64,000 nt of DNA from Monocercomonoides exilis (lineage: Eukaryota > Preaxostyla > Oxymonadida > Polymastigidae). The first letter of the stretch is position 1. Each line of letters begins with the position of its first letter. The position numbers and the translations under genes are program-made. Under the pieces are notes generated by a model, which was not told where the DNA came from, searched no databases, and worked only from the letters and a program-made list of their open reading frames with translations. Of the stretch, positions 13,701 to 25,504 are shown piece by piece. The stretch covers positions 1,738,001 to 1,802,000 of the forward strand of contig LSRY02000008.1 of NCBI GenBank assembly GCA_001643675.2, read 5' to 3'.

Positions 13701-13759
13701 GAAAGGGGATGGAGCACCGATGCTTTGAAAATATTATATATATCACGGGATATATGTAT

Positions 13760-15368
13760 TTCTGATAATTCTATATAATGTGAAGATATTTTCATCCGTA
13801 TCCTTCCCAAGTCATGATTCGGACAATTTTATATTAAAAGTCAATTTATTTTTTTGAAGAGGACAATAGCAGGGAATCACACCAATATTACCTACAAACA
13901 GCAAATATTAAAACATGAGGATTTTTTAACGAAAAATTTCACAGTTATTTTTGATGCAATATGCAATGGGTCGAAATGCAACGAAAAACGAGTTTTAATG
14001 GAGCAGAAATTCATGGAGTCGGAAAATGCCAAATACAAAAAGGAAGTGTGACCAATTTTTCTGAAAAGGCTGCCTTTTTTTTAAAAAGAGGAAGAGGACA
14101 TTTTCAGAAAATTTGTTGGAGGGATTGGAGTGGATGCATTGAATGGAAAATGGAGACAAGTGGCTGAAACAAGAGATTGGCGGTTGTTGCTGGACGAATG
14201 GATTTTCTTGGGTTGATAAGGACAAGACAATATTTTTATGGACTGAGAAGAGTAGTGGAACTAAATTTGATTGCTTGGTTTGAGAGCGATAATGCAAGAA
14301 AAACAGGCAGTTCGGCGTAATACAAGCAGCTGGAGGCAAATGACAGGCAAAATGGATTTGAATCATTTTGCAATCGCCTTTGGCATTGTATCATCGAAGG
14401 GTTATCCATTGAAGCAGAGAACGAGGTTTTTTTTGAAGCAATCTTCGACAGAAAATATCCGACATTAAAGATCTTTAAATCCTCTTCTACACTTTCAGTC
14501 TCATCGTTTTCTTCATCTTCATCCCCTTCATCTACTTCATTTCCTTCATCGAATTCTTCTCTGTCATTATTTTCAAATGCATCTCCTCAACAAAGAAATT
14601 ATATATTTTTTCACCCCTTCTTGGTCATTATCTTCTTCTTCTTCACCAAATCGTTTTGAAGGATATTTGTTGAAAGAGTTATTTGAGAAGAAGCAGAACA
14701 GGAGAATGGAAATAGGATGTTTTTTTGGAGAAGCAGAAGAGAAGCAAAGCTGTTGAATGAATGATGGAAGATGGAGATGAGGGGAAATGGGTGCTTTTGC
14801 AGAAAGAAAAAATGATCTAGAGAAGAAGAAAGAAGAAAGAAGAAGAACAGAAGCAATGAAGAATAGAGATTGTCAAAGGCATGAACACATAATTTTTTGA
14901 ATAAAAGAAATAACATTTTATCAAACTTTTCTAATATATATTTTTATTTGAAATTAGGATCTTTTTGGAAGAATATCTTCGTTGGTTAAAAGCGCGAGGG
15001 ATGAGGAAAGATGGATTTTGAGGCGATCCCGGGAAGATGGCAGAAGGCAGGAAATGGAATGGGCATAGATGAGTGAGCAAAGGGAAACATATGAAATGTG
15101 TGGAAAAGATGGGATTTGCGAAATGGAAAAGGTATTTTGAAAAGGGGGAGGGGAAGCGATAAAAGATAGAGAGAAGAGAAATTGATGATAAGGCAGAAGG
15201 AGAAATTTGAGAAATAATTGAGAAGAAGAAGGCATTAATAAGAAAACAGATTGAAAACGGATGAAAGGCGAGGAAATGGAGGAAAAAGGAATTTGAAGAT
15301 AGAATGTTTTGAGGAGCATTTGCAGAAGAGTGGGAAAAAGGGAAGAGGATGAAAAGTTTGTTGTGGGG
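13760..15368 (+). repeat. Leader repeat upstream of copy 4
   Basis: Blocks run in order: Z at 13,775-13,830 (GAAGATATTTTCATCCGTAT), A at 14,097-14,460, B (TTC/ATC-rich) at 14,480-14,590, C at 14,620-14,900, then a T-rich gap ending in TTAG at 14,957 and the last block running into the gene. Block A shares phrases such as AGCTGGAGGCAAATGACAGG with 62,940-63,250. Stops break all frames in block A. Confidence 0.65.
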
Positions 15369-16999
15369 ATGGGGAAGGATATTGAGGCAGGGGCATTTGA
15401 TGTGAGTGGGAGCATTGGGGCGTTGACAAACATCACATTGAAAGGATGGAGAAGAGGGGAGAGATATACTCGGGAAGGCTGTTTGGAGGGAAGGGATATG
15501 GAGGGGAGAAGGGTGGAGATGAAGAGAAAGGAGGAGAAAGAGGAGAAGGAGGCAGAGGAAGAGGAAGAAAAGGAGATGGATATGGAGAAGGTATTGAAGG
15601 GAGTATTTCGGTGAGTGAATCACGATTCTCTTCTTTTTGTGTCTCATCAGCCCCATTCCTGTCATCCCCTTCAATACCCCTTGTATCCCTCTCCAAACTC
15701 ACATTTTTCAACATCTCAACAGCAAATGATGCATGTTCACCTCCAACCACTGCATCAATCCAAACCTCTTGTTTTATGAACAGTTGTTCATTTTCGTCTG
15801 TTTGTGATGCATATGATGGCAGGATTGTTCATTCCCTCAACAATCCCTATGCCTCTTTAACTGCCTCAAATACCTCGTTTGTTGGATGTTATCGGACAAG
15901 AAATGTTGAATGCAGTGGAACAGCAGAGGTTCCTTTGAAGCCAGACAGACAGAACGAAACATTCAATGGAGCTAATTCATTCACTTGGTGCGAATGGAAT
16001 GGATCGAAAACATCAGGAGAAAGTGATTCATGGACGGATGGAGAATCGAGCGGAGGGGCAATCTGTGTGAATGGTTTATCATCTGCCTCTGTGTCTGTTT
16101 CCCATTGTATATTTAATAATTGTTTTGCATACAGTCGTGGAGGGGGAATAATGTGCGCAAGCATAAAAGAAGTTAAAATAGAGAACAACTCATTTAATGC
16201 ATGCACAGCTCAGAATCATTATGGGGGTGGAATGCTTATTTATGCGATTTCATTGTGTGCTCGAATCAGCGATTGTGAATTCCAGAATTGCAAAGCAAAT
16301 AGCTATGGAGGAGGGCTTTATCTTAATAATTTTAATATTTCAGGAACCGGATGCATTGAAGCAGAAAATGAAGGAGGAGAGAGTGCGTGTGTGTTTGACT
16401 GCAGTTTCACTTCATGTTCGGTTACAAATTATTATGGTGGAGGCATGCGTTGTTACAATGTTCCTAATCAATTCAAAATGAGGAGCATTCAATTTATTTC
16501 ATGTTCAGCATTAAGAGAGGGAGGAGGATTATTATTACAGCCAAATCGAGAAACAATACCAAATGATGGAATTCATTGTTATTTTTGTTCTTCCATGAAT
16601 GCAGCTGCAGGGATGCAAATAATCCACGTGGGCATGACGTTGAATATGTTGATTATTACAATCTGTATTTGGAATCAGGAAATCCATTTTATGAATGTTA
16701 CACCACAAACACAGATGAGAAGAGGATCTGCTTTGCATACAATTATGCAATTGCAAATGTTTGGACATATGACGAAATATCAAAAAGGATTGGCTGAAGA
16801 GAGGGATTCTCAATCGATTTGTGGCAGTGAGTGGAGGAAACGCAGAAGAGTTGTGTGGATTGGATGAGTCAAGTGCATGCAGAACCATTGGTGTTGCAGT
16901 TGAAAAGAGCGTGATTCAAGTGAGCCTGTCAGTCACGCTGATGGGAGGGGATCACACAAGCGAGACAACAACTATTGAGATTGGAACAAAAAGATTTAA
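15369..16999 (+). pseudogene. Beta-helix (Pmp-like) family copy 4, homopolymer frameshifts
   Basis: This is a duplicate of copy 6 inside the 8-kb direct repeat. Relative to copy 6 it lacks one base in four runs: G4 at 15,456-15,459, T5 at 16,582-16,586, A5 at 16,782-16,786 and A5 at 16,988-16,992. Each loss shifts the frame. With no other clear damage, these look as likely to be read or assembly errors as mutations. The ATG is placed by analogy with copy 6. The domain layout is as described for copy 6. Confidence 0.7.
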
Positions 17000-17009
17000 G
17001 TCATTGGGA

Positions 17010-17500
17010 AAAGAAGAGGATTCATCATCTTTGGAAATATCGGACTCACAATGGAAACATCATTGAGATGATGTTTATTGTTTGAGCACTTTTAATTGCC
17101 AGCACAAGATTTTGAACAAAACATTTCAAGGCAATGGCCATGTGGATCTGCATTCTGTGCTTTGGAAGATGTTGAGCACCTGAGCCAGGAAAGCACAGAA
17201 TGAATGATCGTTTTTGTTTCTTGAAGTGCTGAATGGCGATGGGAAGAGGAGTGCTTTCCACTTAGATCTGAGCAATTGGTTGTCATGTTAATGCTGCTGA
17301 AACGTATTGACAGGCAAAAGGGGTTTGAAGCATATGAAGCGGAAGATGGCAGGTTAAAGGTGCCTTTGAGGAATTTACTTGAACGGTGATAAACAAATGA
17401 AGTGAGCCTTGGGGTTTGTTTGTTATTGGATGGAGAAAAGTATTGTTGGAAGAGAATAAGAGTGAAGCAGCGTTTGATTTGTTCATTAATTTTAGAAGAG
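17010..17500 (+). pseudogene. Cyclin-like remnant fused downstream of copy 4
   Basis: From about 17,093 one plus-strand frame reads as ordinary protein across four stops (17,204, 17,222 and two adjacent near 17,387). It contains SEQLVVMLMLLKRIDRQKG followed by a Leu/Val-rich helix (VSLGVCLLLDGEKYCW) and ends at a poly-T run near 17,505. The spacing of hydrophobic helices recalls the N-terminal cyclin box of PHO80-type cyclins, but the match is weak and is my reading only. The segment 17,015-17,090, just before it, recurs at the 3' end of copy 5 (22,262-22,350, reverse). Confidence 0.35.
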
Positions 17501-17519
17501 TTTTCTTTTTTTTTTTTTT

Positions 17520-18920
17520 TTTTCAATTTTTGCAAAAATCAAATGTATTGCCATTTTTGAGATATTTTGTGCTTATTATTCTTTTTCTTGAGTAGTTCTG
17601 ATGATAAATAAGTGTGCAAAAATTAAAATTGACGAGATAAAATGTTTTAGGGATAATATGAATTGGGTATTGGATATGGACAAGGAAATGGGGCATTTCA
17701 AACATTTTCATTGAAAAAAGTATCTGTGAAAAAGAATGAGAAAGAATTATTGCAATGAGCCCAAAATGGAGCCAAGAACAGAAAATATCGAGACACATCC
17801 AAACAGTTGTTTTAGAAAAATTCTTTATTCCAACTGTTCAGAGAGGATCAAGTCAAATGTGAAATTGAATTTTGTGTAAAACTCGAGAAACATTTTCAAA
17901 TCATCAAAAAGAGTCAGTTCTGATATGTGAGGATTTTGAAACACAAAAAAAGGTGACTTTATTTTTTCTCTATTATTATTTTTAAAACGACGATTTTCAT
18001 TTTCATTTCCTTAATTTTTTGATTGTTTCTGAGGATTGTCAAAATGGTTCGAAGAGATGATGAAAAGAGAAAAAAATGAAGATTTGGACAAGCGATGCAA
18101 TCAATTCAGATTAAAAATACAACAGGAATTAAATAATTTGAAACAGGGGTTTTCAACCTTGTTGGCTGTATCATGATTCAATTATCATCCAAATCACTTT
18201 CTTTTGGAAAACACAAAATTTTTCAAATTTTTTAGAAAATGAAACTGAGTGATTTGTTTTCACATCATTCTTTTTCTTTCAAGAAATTTTAATTAAAGTA
18301 TTGTTTTTATTTTTAACAAACGGATATGAAAAATAATGAAACAGCCTATTCTCAAGTTAATTATGTTCCGTTACATGTTTGTGGTGAATGCTTTATAATG
18401 AAAAACATGTTATTCTTTTTGAAACATCGCAAATGTTTGATTGACAAGTGGGAACACAAAACATCATTTGATCTATTTTGAAACAAACTCTTCAAACTGT
18501 TCAAAGACACAATAAAAATGAAGTGGTCTTGTCTGCATATTGAAACTCGTATTTTTATTTATTTTGATTGGACGGTTTAAAGAATTTAGCAAATTATAAC
18601 TTTAATAATTAATTGAATGAATTCAAAATACTTAATTGATTTCACTCTTTATTTGCGATTTAAAAGAAATATCCTTATTTTAGGAAACAAATATTAAAAA
18701 CACCTTTTAAAAACACAAAACTTTAATTAATAACTTTTTGTTCATTTTTTATTCCTTTTAACATTCAAAGGAGTCAAAATCATCTAAATTTTTATTGTCA
18801 TCTTTCATTAATTATCTGAATAAACGATTCACTTTTTTTCTCAAATGACAATTATTCTTCTTCAATTTTTCCAGTTTTCATCTTGTGTTTTTCATAAATC
18901 TCATCCCATTCATCAATAAG
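17520..18920. other. AT-rich intergenic with solo MITE end
   Basis: No gene is visible. At 18,410-18,440 a motif GTTATTCTTTTTGAAAC followed by ATCGCAAATGTTTGAT matches one terminus of MITE family 2, without a clear partner nearby. The same sequence is present at about 29,265-30,665. Confidence 0.5.
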
Positions 18921-19600
18921 TTTTTCTTATGAAATTTCGAATACGAAAAAACCGAAACAATGTGAGTGTGAAGGAATGAAGTATTTAAAGACTGAGGATG
19001 TTTCATTAACACAGATCCAGATTCATTGCTGAGGACTCAGCTGTTAATGAAGGCTTTTTTGATGACTGAAGGGGTGAATGCTGTGTGAAGAGCTTGTGGT
19101 AATACATCTGCAACAGCTGTTCTTTTTGAAGATGAAAAGGTGGATGATGGGGAGCTGTAATTGTTTGAAAGCTCCGACTTCAATACTGCAAAAACACCTC
19201 TGTCCATAGGCTGCGATATGTGTGTAGTATGTGGAACGAAGGTTACGACGTCTATTTCAGCTTCTTAAAACTGTCTCCATATCGTTGGATCTTTCCTTGA
19301 TGAATGTGGATCAATGAGAAGAAGGCAACGATAAGATTCTTTTGTGGGATATTTTTTTCTGTCAATAATTGAAGACAGCAAAATTTTAAGAGTATATATA
19401 CAGAATGATGTTTATTCTTCGTGCCATTATGTTTGGACAAATGTTAAGAAATGATGCGCATAGTAAATAATGTTATTATTGAAAAGTTACGCTCATCCAC
19501 AGTTCGTCTGAAGGATGAAAGAAGCCTTCAGCAGCAATTCCATGTTAACATCTGCATCACCTTGAAAAGGTGTGCCCTCGTTAGTCAGAGCCCATCTTTT
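18920..19600 (-). pseudogene. Pogo/Tigger-type DDE_1 transposase fossil
   Basis: On the minus strand one frame from about 19,420 to 18,990 reads RCLLLIDPHSSR, then EIDVVTFVPHTTHISQPMDR and GVFAVLKSELSNN. This is the hallmark of the DDE_1 superfamily endonuclease domain (LLLDxHxSH ... VxLPPHTTHxLQPxDxGVF). The Asp in LIDPH would be the second catalytic residue. Stops interrupt it (TAA near 19,267, TGA near 19,038), and further upstream a segment near 19,595-19,495 lies in another frame. No N-terminal helix-turn-helix remains, because poly-T follows. It is a dead element fragment, duplicated at 30,665-31,350. Confidence 0.7.
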
Positions 19601-19621
19601 TTTTTTCATTATTTCCTTTTT

Positions 19622-19654
<33 letters not shown>

Positions 19655-19990
19655 ATTTTTTTTTTTTATTTTTTTTTTTTGATAAAAACAAACACCTTTT
19701 TAAATTATGCTTATGAAAGGATAACTTTCCAATAATTCAATAATTTCTTAACATAAATTTCATCACTATATTCAATCAATAAACCTTAATTAAATATTAA
19801 TTTATTAAAATACTATTTTTAACTTTGACAAAAGTCCTATCATTTTTTGAAAATTATCATCAAAATTTTCTTATTCATTTTTTTATGTTTAAGAAGCTTA
19901 ATTATCAGTGTCTCATTTTTATTATTTTTCATTTTTTAAAAGCTTAAAAACTGTGTGATTATTCATGTTCAATATAAATGATAATTTATG
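19600..19990. other. Poly-T/TTTTTA run and AT-rich flank
   Basis: A T-run array broken by single A residues occupies 19,596-19,680, followed by AT-rich DNA. The duplicate array at 31,341-31,431 has different run lengths. No gene is visible. Confidence 0.7.
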
Positions 19991-20586
19991 AAATTATAAC
20001 TTTTTTCGGGGTGTTCATTTTTCTAAGCTTGTTTGTCATTGGGAAGAGATTTTGTATTCAAATTGAAAAATCATCAAAACTATTCCAAAAACAAATGTTT
20101 TCACTCAAATAAAGATGAAGATGTCTTCTATGAGTTTTTTCATTTTTCAGTGTTCTTTTGTTGATATCCAAGGAAAATTTTCGAACCGAAATTTTTGAAA
20201 GAAAAAAATTTGATATCAAAAATAATCACTAATATCTATAAGGATAATTGTTTTGATGTTGACCTGTTCAGCCATTTCTTTTTTCAATTATTTGAAAGTT
20301 GTTCTTCCCGAAAAGAAACATCTTTTTTGTTGAACAAATTCAATTTATTATAATTAATGAAACTTAGCAGTTGGTTAAAAACTAATATTTCAAGATACCT
20401 CATCTTTCGTTTTTTCATGAGAGTATCATTTTTGATATCATCGATAAGAATCACGAAGATGGTGTGATGCGCCAGGCAGATATTGAAAAATGGGTAATTT
20501 GTTTTAAAATATATCACTTTTGAATTATTAACTTCATTTGTGACATTCTCATATTGTTATCAACTTTCAATTCACAATCTCAAATT
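19989..20586 (+). repeat. Palindrome 1, left arm
   Basis: This arm is the reverse complement of 20,641-21,238, with a spacer of about 54 bases (20,587-20,640). The match is essentially complete apart from a few bases beside the spacer. The outer end begins with the MITE family 1 terminal sequence GAAATTATAACTTTTTTCGG. A 77-codon frame lies in each arm but shows no recognisable protein. Confidence 0.9.
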
Positions 20587-20640
20587 ATTATTATGATAGT
20601 TTTGACAGCTTTTCACTCAACACATTTCAATTCAAAAGAA

Positions 20641-21251
20641 AATTTGAGATTTTGAAATGAAAGTTGATAACAATATGAGAATGTCACAAATGAAGTTAAT
20701 AATTCAAAAGTGATATATTTTAAAACAAATTACCCATTTTTCAATATCTGCCTGGCGCATCACACCATCTTCGTGATTCTTATCGATGATATCAAAAATG
20801 ATACTCTCATGAAAAAACGAAAGATGAGGTATCTTGAAATATTAGTTTTTAACCAACTGCTAAGTTTCATTAATTATAATAAATTGAATTTGTTCAACAA
20901 AAAAGATGTTTCTTTTCGGGAAGAACAACTTTCAAATAATTGAAAAAAGAAATGGCTGAACAGGTCAACATCAAAACAATTATCCTTATAGATATTAGTG
21001 ATTATTTTTGATATCAAATTTTTTTCTTTCAAAAATTTCGGTTCGAAAATTTTCCTTGGATATCAACAAAAGAACACTGAAAAATGAAAAAACTCATAGA
21101 AGACATCTTCATCTTTATTTGAGTGAAAACATTTGTTTTTGGAATAGTTTTGATGATTTTTCAATTTGAATACAAAATCTCTTCCCAATGACAAACAAGC
21201 TTAGAAAAATGAACACCCCGAAAAAAGTTATAATTTCAAAAATAATCACCC
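20641..21251 (-). repeat. Palindrome 1, right arm
   Basis: Partner of 19,989-20,586. Its outer end runs through GTTATAATTTCAAAAATAAT to CACCC at 21,251, the full MITE family 1 terminus in reverse. The arm is about 0.6 kb and has no coding signal. Confidence 0.9.
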
Positions 21252-22260
21252 ACATTTGTTTTTGTTTTTATTCAAGTGAAGAAACATCAAAAATCAAAAT
21301 TATTGAAATTTTTGTTAAAAACTTTTTTTTTTTTAATTTTTAATAATTTTTAATTTTTTTTTGATAAAAATCATTCGTCGATATATCATCTCACACGGAA
21401 TATCAGATATAAGTGGGGAATTATAAATATCGCATTTCTAAGAATAAATCATCAGTTATTGTGAAATTTATTGATGTTTGTGGTATTTTTTTCCTGATGG
21501 AAAAAGCAACATTTACTGAAATAAAAAATCTGATATGATCACCAAAAATTGAGCAAAAGCAAAAGTGATCATATCAATTAATACTGTATTTCTGGTGAAT
21601 TTATTTTATTTGAAAAAAAGGATAAAACTGTATTTGTATTGAATTATCAGTTTCCAATATTTAATAATTAGATTGAAAGATAAAGATAATTTGTGATTCA
21701 TTATCGGCAAAGGAGATTACGGAAAATGGATGCTTTATCAACTTAATTCGTTAATTTTGATAATTCTTTTGAATAAAAACTTTCCATTTCTTTGCGTTTT
21801 GGTATCTAAGAAAAATAAACAAAAAAAATAGTATCAAAATCAATTGCTCAGCCAATGAAGACAATATCTAATCATTGCCAAAATCTTTTTTAATCTCATT
21901 CATTTTTGGATACATTTTTTGTGACTATAAACGATTGTGATTATTAGCAAGGGTCAAAGAGAGTGCATCTACAGCCAAGCCTGTTATAGATGCGATTGTG
22001 AATATTATATTTTTTTTTGATTTTAAACCAAAAAGCCATAACAATTTCATATTTCCATTCCTGATTTTTTTGAAACACTCAAATATATACATTGTTTCAT
22101 CATTGTTAAAGTTTGTATTTTTTTCCTTTTCTTTTTCTTTTTAGCTTCATTGAATACTTTTAAAGTATTACATAAGCAAACTATTTCGATTTTTTTAATC
22201 AAAATACTATTCTATTTCACTTTTTCTAATACAAAAGACAAAAGCTCACAACAGGCAAAA
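21252..22260. other. AT-rich intergenic
   Basis: No gene, RNA or clear repeat could be supported here. Confidence 0.6.
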
Positions 22261-22305
22261 AACTTTGTACCAACAATGAAAAGTGCTCAAACAATAAACA
22301 TAATC

Positions 22306-23870
22306 TCAATGATGTTTACATTGTGAGTCCGATATTTCCAAAGATGATGAATTCTCTCCTGTTCCAATAACTGAAATCTTCTTTGATCCAATCTCAATAG
22401 TTGTTGCTTCGCTTTGATGCTTCCCTTCCATTAATGTGATTGCCAAACTAATCTGCACCTCACACATCTCAAACGCCTTCTTCACTGTCAGACACGGATA
22501 TGTTTCATTTGCCCCACACAACTCAAAACTATCATTTCCATTCACCGAAACATATAACGTCTTGTCCTTCAGCCAATCCTTTTTTGATGTTTGATCAAAT
22601 GTCCAGGCACCTGCATTTGCATAATTGTGTGCATAGCACATTCTCTTGTCATCTGTGTTTGTGGTGTAGCATTCATAGAATGGATTTCCAGAATCCAAGT
22701 ACAAATTGTTATTATCGTAATATATTGCATCGTGCCCATATGGTGTGGATGCAGATCTACACTTGCAATCGTGAAAAAATAAGAAGAAGCAATATAGTTT
22801 ATTATCCGGTGCCGTTTCTCGATTTGGATGCAAACATAATCCACCTCCATTGGATAATGCAAAACATGAAATAAACTGAATGGTACTCATTTTGAATTGT
22901 GTCGCAGGAACGGTAACGCAATACATCCCTCCACCAATCGTATTTGTGACTGAGCATGAAGTGAAACTGCAGTCAAACACACACGCACTCTCCCCTTCCC
23001 CATTTTCTGTTGGAATGCATCCTGACCCTGAAACACTAAAACTGTACAATCGTAAACCACCACCTTCGCTGTTAGCTTTGCAATTCTTAAATTCGCACCC
23101 ACCGATCCGAACACATTCCAAAATCGAATAAGCATACATTCCTCCTCCGTAATGGTTTTGTGCTGTGCAAGCATTGAACACATTATTTTCGATATATACA
23201 GATTTGATTGTATGACATATAATCCCACCACCACGGCTGTACGCAAAACAATTATTAAACAGACAATGCGAAACTGAAAGTTCTCCAGAATTGAGATTGT
23301 ACATGAAAATGGCCCCTCCACTCGATTTTCCATCCGTCCATGAATCACTTTCTCCTGTTGTCCTCGATCCACTCCATTCGCACCAAGTGAATGTATTCGT
23401 TCCATTTTCTGTTTCGTTTTGTCTCCCTGGAGTCAACTTTCTGTCTGAAGTTCCTTCACAAACAACATTTCTTGTCCTTCAGCATTTAATAAAAGAGGTG
23501 TTTGAAGCAGTCAGAGAAGCCAAGGGATTGTTGAGGGAAGTGACAATCCCGCCATCATACGTATCACAAACTGATGAGAATGAGCAACTATTCATCAAAT
23601 ATGTGGTTTGGGATGAGGAAGTGGTAGAAGGCGAACATGCGTCATTTGCTGTTGAGATGTTGAAAAACGTGAGTTGTGAGAAGGAAACAAGGGGAATGAA
23701 GACTCATGAGAATAATTGGCAAAAAGAGGAGAAGTGCAACTCACACACAAAAATACTATCTTCGACGCTGTCTTCTCTTCCTCTGCCTCTTGGAGCAATC
23801 TGGCAAAATATTTAATAAATTCAAAATCCTTCTTCCCGCCTCTTCCGCTGCTTCTCAAAGGGATATCCAT
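22306..23870 (-). pseudogene. Beta-helix (Pmp-like) family copy 5, nonsense and frameshift
   Basis: The ATG at 23,870 (MDIPLRSSGRGGKK) is shared with copy 3. A frame change near 23,670 and an in-frame TGA at 23,481-23,479 (CC-R-T-R of relatives becomes C-stop-R-T-R) interrupt the first domain. From 23,436 a clean 376-residue frame runs to the end, with SGGAIFMYN, four GGG rungs, PYGHDAIYYD and the second-domain start YVSVNGNDSFELCG...PCLTVKKAFEMCE. The 3' end switches after KKISVIGTGE to SSSLEISDSQ and stops. The same short tail follows copies 4 and 6. Confidence 0.7.
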
Positions 23871-25500
23871 AAGAGAAAAGCATCTTTTTTCTTCAGTGCC
23901 ACCAAATGGATACGGAACTCCAATGTTATTTGTCAACTGTTTTCCACAGAATCTCTTTTTCTTCTGTTGTCATTTCCTGTCTTCTTTCCAAATTCAATTT
24001 TCTCGCATATATTTTGAACACATGCAAGGGCTCCGGTATCAATAAAAAAACAGAAAAAAATAAAGAAAAATTACAGACAACGAAAATAAATATATTTCAA
24101 TATAAAAAAAGATGAAATTAAAAAACAAAGTATTTTTATAAAAATAAAAATTAATAAATAAACTGTTCCTCTTTCTTTTTGCAATCTTCCTCTTCTCCTT
24201 CCTCTTCTTTTCCTGCCAGCCCCAGCCTATTCAGCATTGCTTTCCTCCGTTCTTCACCTCGCAAACAGACCTCCCAGCCCTGTCACTTCTCAATGCTTCC
24301 AATGCTATTTCGTGCTATCCTCTCATTGCGCCAGATCAATCTTCACTTTTGTCAATCATTTTCACAAAAAAGCACATATCTCTTTGAAAATAAAACCATA
24401 AACAAACAAACAAATAAACAAATAAACAAATAAATATCGAATTCACAAACGCAACATGTGTCAACATCCAGAAATGATAACTGCCCCCCTTCCGCTTCCC
24501 TTCCCCTCCTCTTCCCTGTCCTTTCCGCTCAACTCTCCCTCCCCCAGCAAAGCACACGACCCACACCCTGACCATTTGCTTCATCGCAGCAACACCAAAA
24601 CCCCAAGATGTCACCTCTCTCAGCCATCATTCACCCCATTTTTCTGCCATCTTCCTTTGCTCTTTCCTTCTCATCCCATCTGCTCCCCTCTCCTGCTGCC
24701 AATTTCCAACACTTCCACAGCCTTCATCTTTCTGTTGCCTCTTCGCCTTTTTCCCTCCTCCCTTTCATTCCTCTATTGATTTATTTCATTTTTTCATATG
24801 TAATTTTCCATTTTTCTCTCTTTCTCTCTCTAAAACATCACAATTCCCCAACCAACACTCTTCTGCTAGCATCCATTTCATTTGCAGTGTGCAACACTGC
24901 CCCCACCGTTACTGCCCGCAATACACATTATCCACAACAAATCACAAGAATCAAAAAAACATAGCAAACACATCCTAACAACCTGCTGAAAACAAAAGGC
25001 AAAACATCCTCATCTTCTAAAATTTTCTTTCCTCTTGTCCTCCCTTCATCTCCACAATTCTCCCCAAAAAAACACACAAAACAATCCCAATTATCGAATT
25101 TGCCAACAACCCAGACATCAAATCCCTTTCAAATTCAAAACACCCACAACCACCTCGCCGTAATGCAAATAACAGCCGTCATTGCACATCCACCGGCCTT
25201 TGCCTCAGTGCTCGGAGTGTACCGAGAAAAATACAATTTGTCTATTCCAGTCTTCAATTATGCATACGATCGTCACAATTTTGAAAAAAAAGAAAAAACT
25301 GAAAACTACCTTTGTAAATGGGAGGGCATCAGACAATAATATTTTATGGTGGATTTGCTGAATTATTGTTTTTGAAGGCGTCTTGTGCGACTGGGACTGG
25401 TGTTGAATTTGGAAAGACTTGAAGCGATTTTTTGTACAAGAAAGGGGATGGAGCACCGATGCTTTGAAAATATTATATATATCACGGGATATATGTATTT
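23871..25500. other. Upstream region of copy 5 (duplicate of 12,139-13,760)
   Basis: Pyrimidine-rich plus strand with no intact gene. It has the same content as the first copy of the 8-kb repeat, with small run-length differences such as C6 versus C4 near 24,484. Confidence 0.5.
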
Positions 25501-25504
25501 CTGA

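Larger units (their letters stand above)
12000..19995. repeat. 8-kb direct repeat, first copy
   Basis: It matches 23,733-31,745 base for base over most of its length. The differences I see are mainly single-base length changes in A, T, C or G runs. It covers the 5' part of copy 3, its upstream region, the complete leader and copy 4, the cyclin-like remnant, AT-rich DNA and a DDE_1 transposase fossil. The right edge falls exactly at the sequence GAAATTATAAC, a MITE family 1 terminus. Confidence 0.9.

Noticed and set aside
22500-22874. Antisense frames of 60-185 codons over the beta-helix genes (also at 23,291-23,815, 44,449-45,006, 55,072-55,643, 58,716-59,287)
   Set aside because: They mirror the Cys/Gly-rich coding strand and have no family signature of their own; they are shadows.
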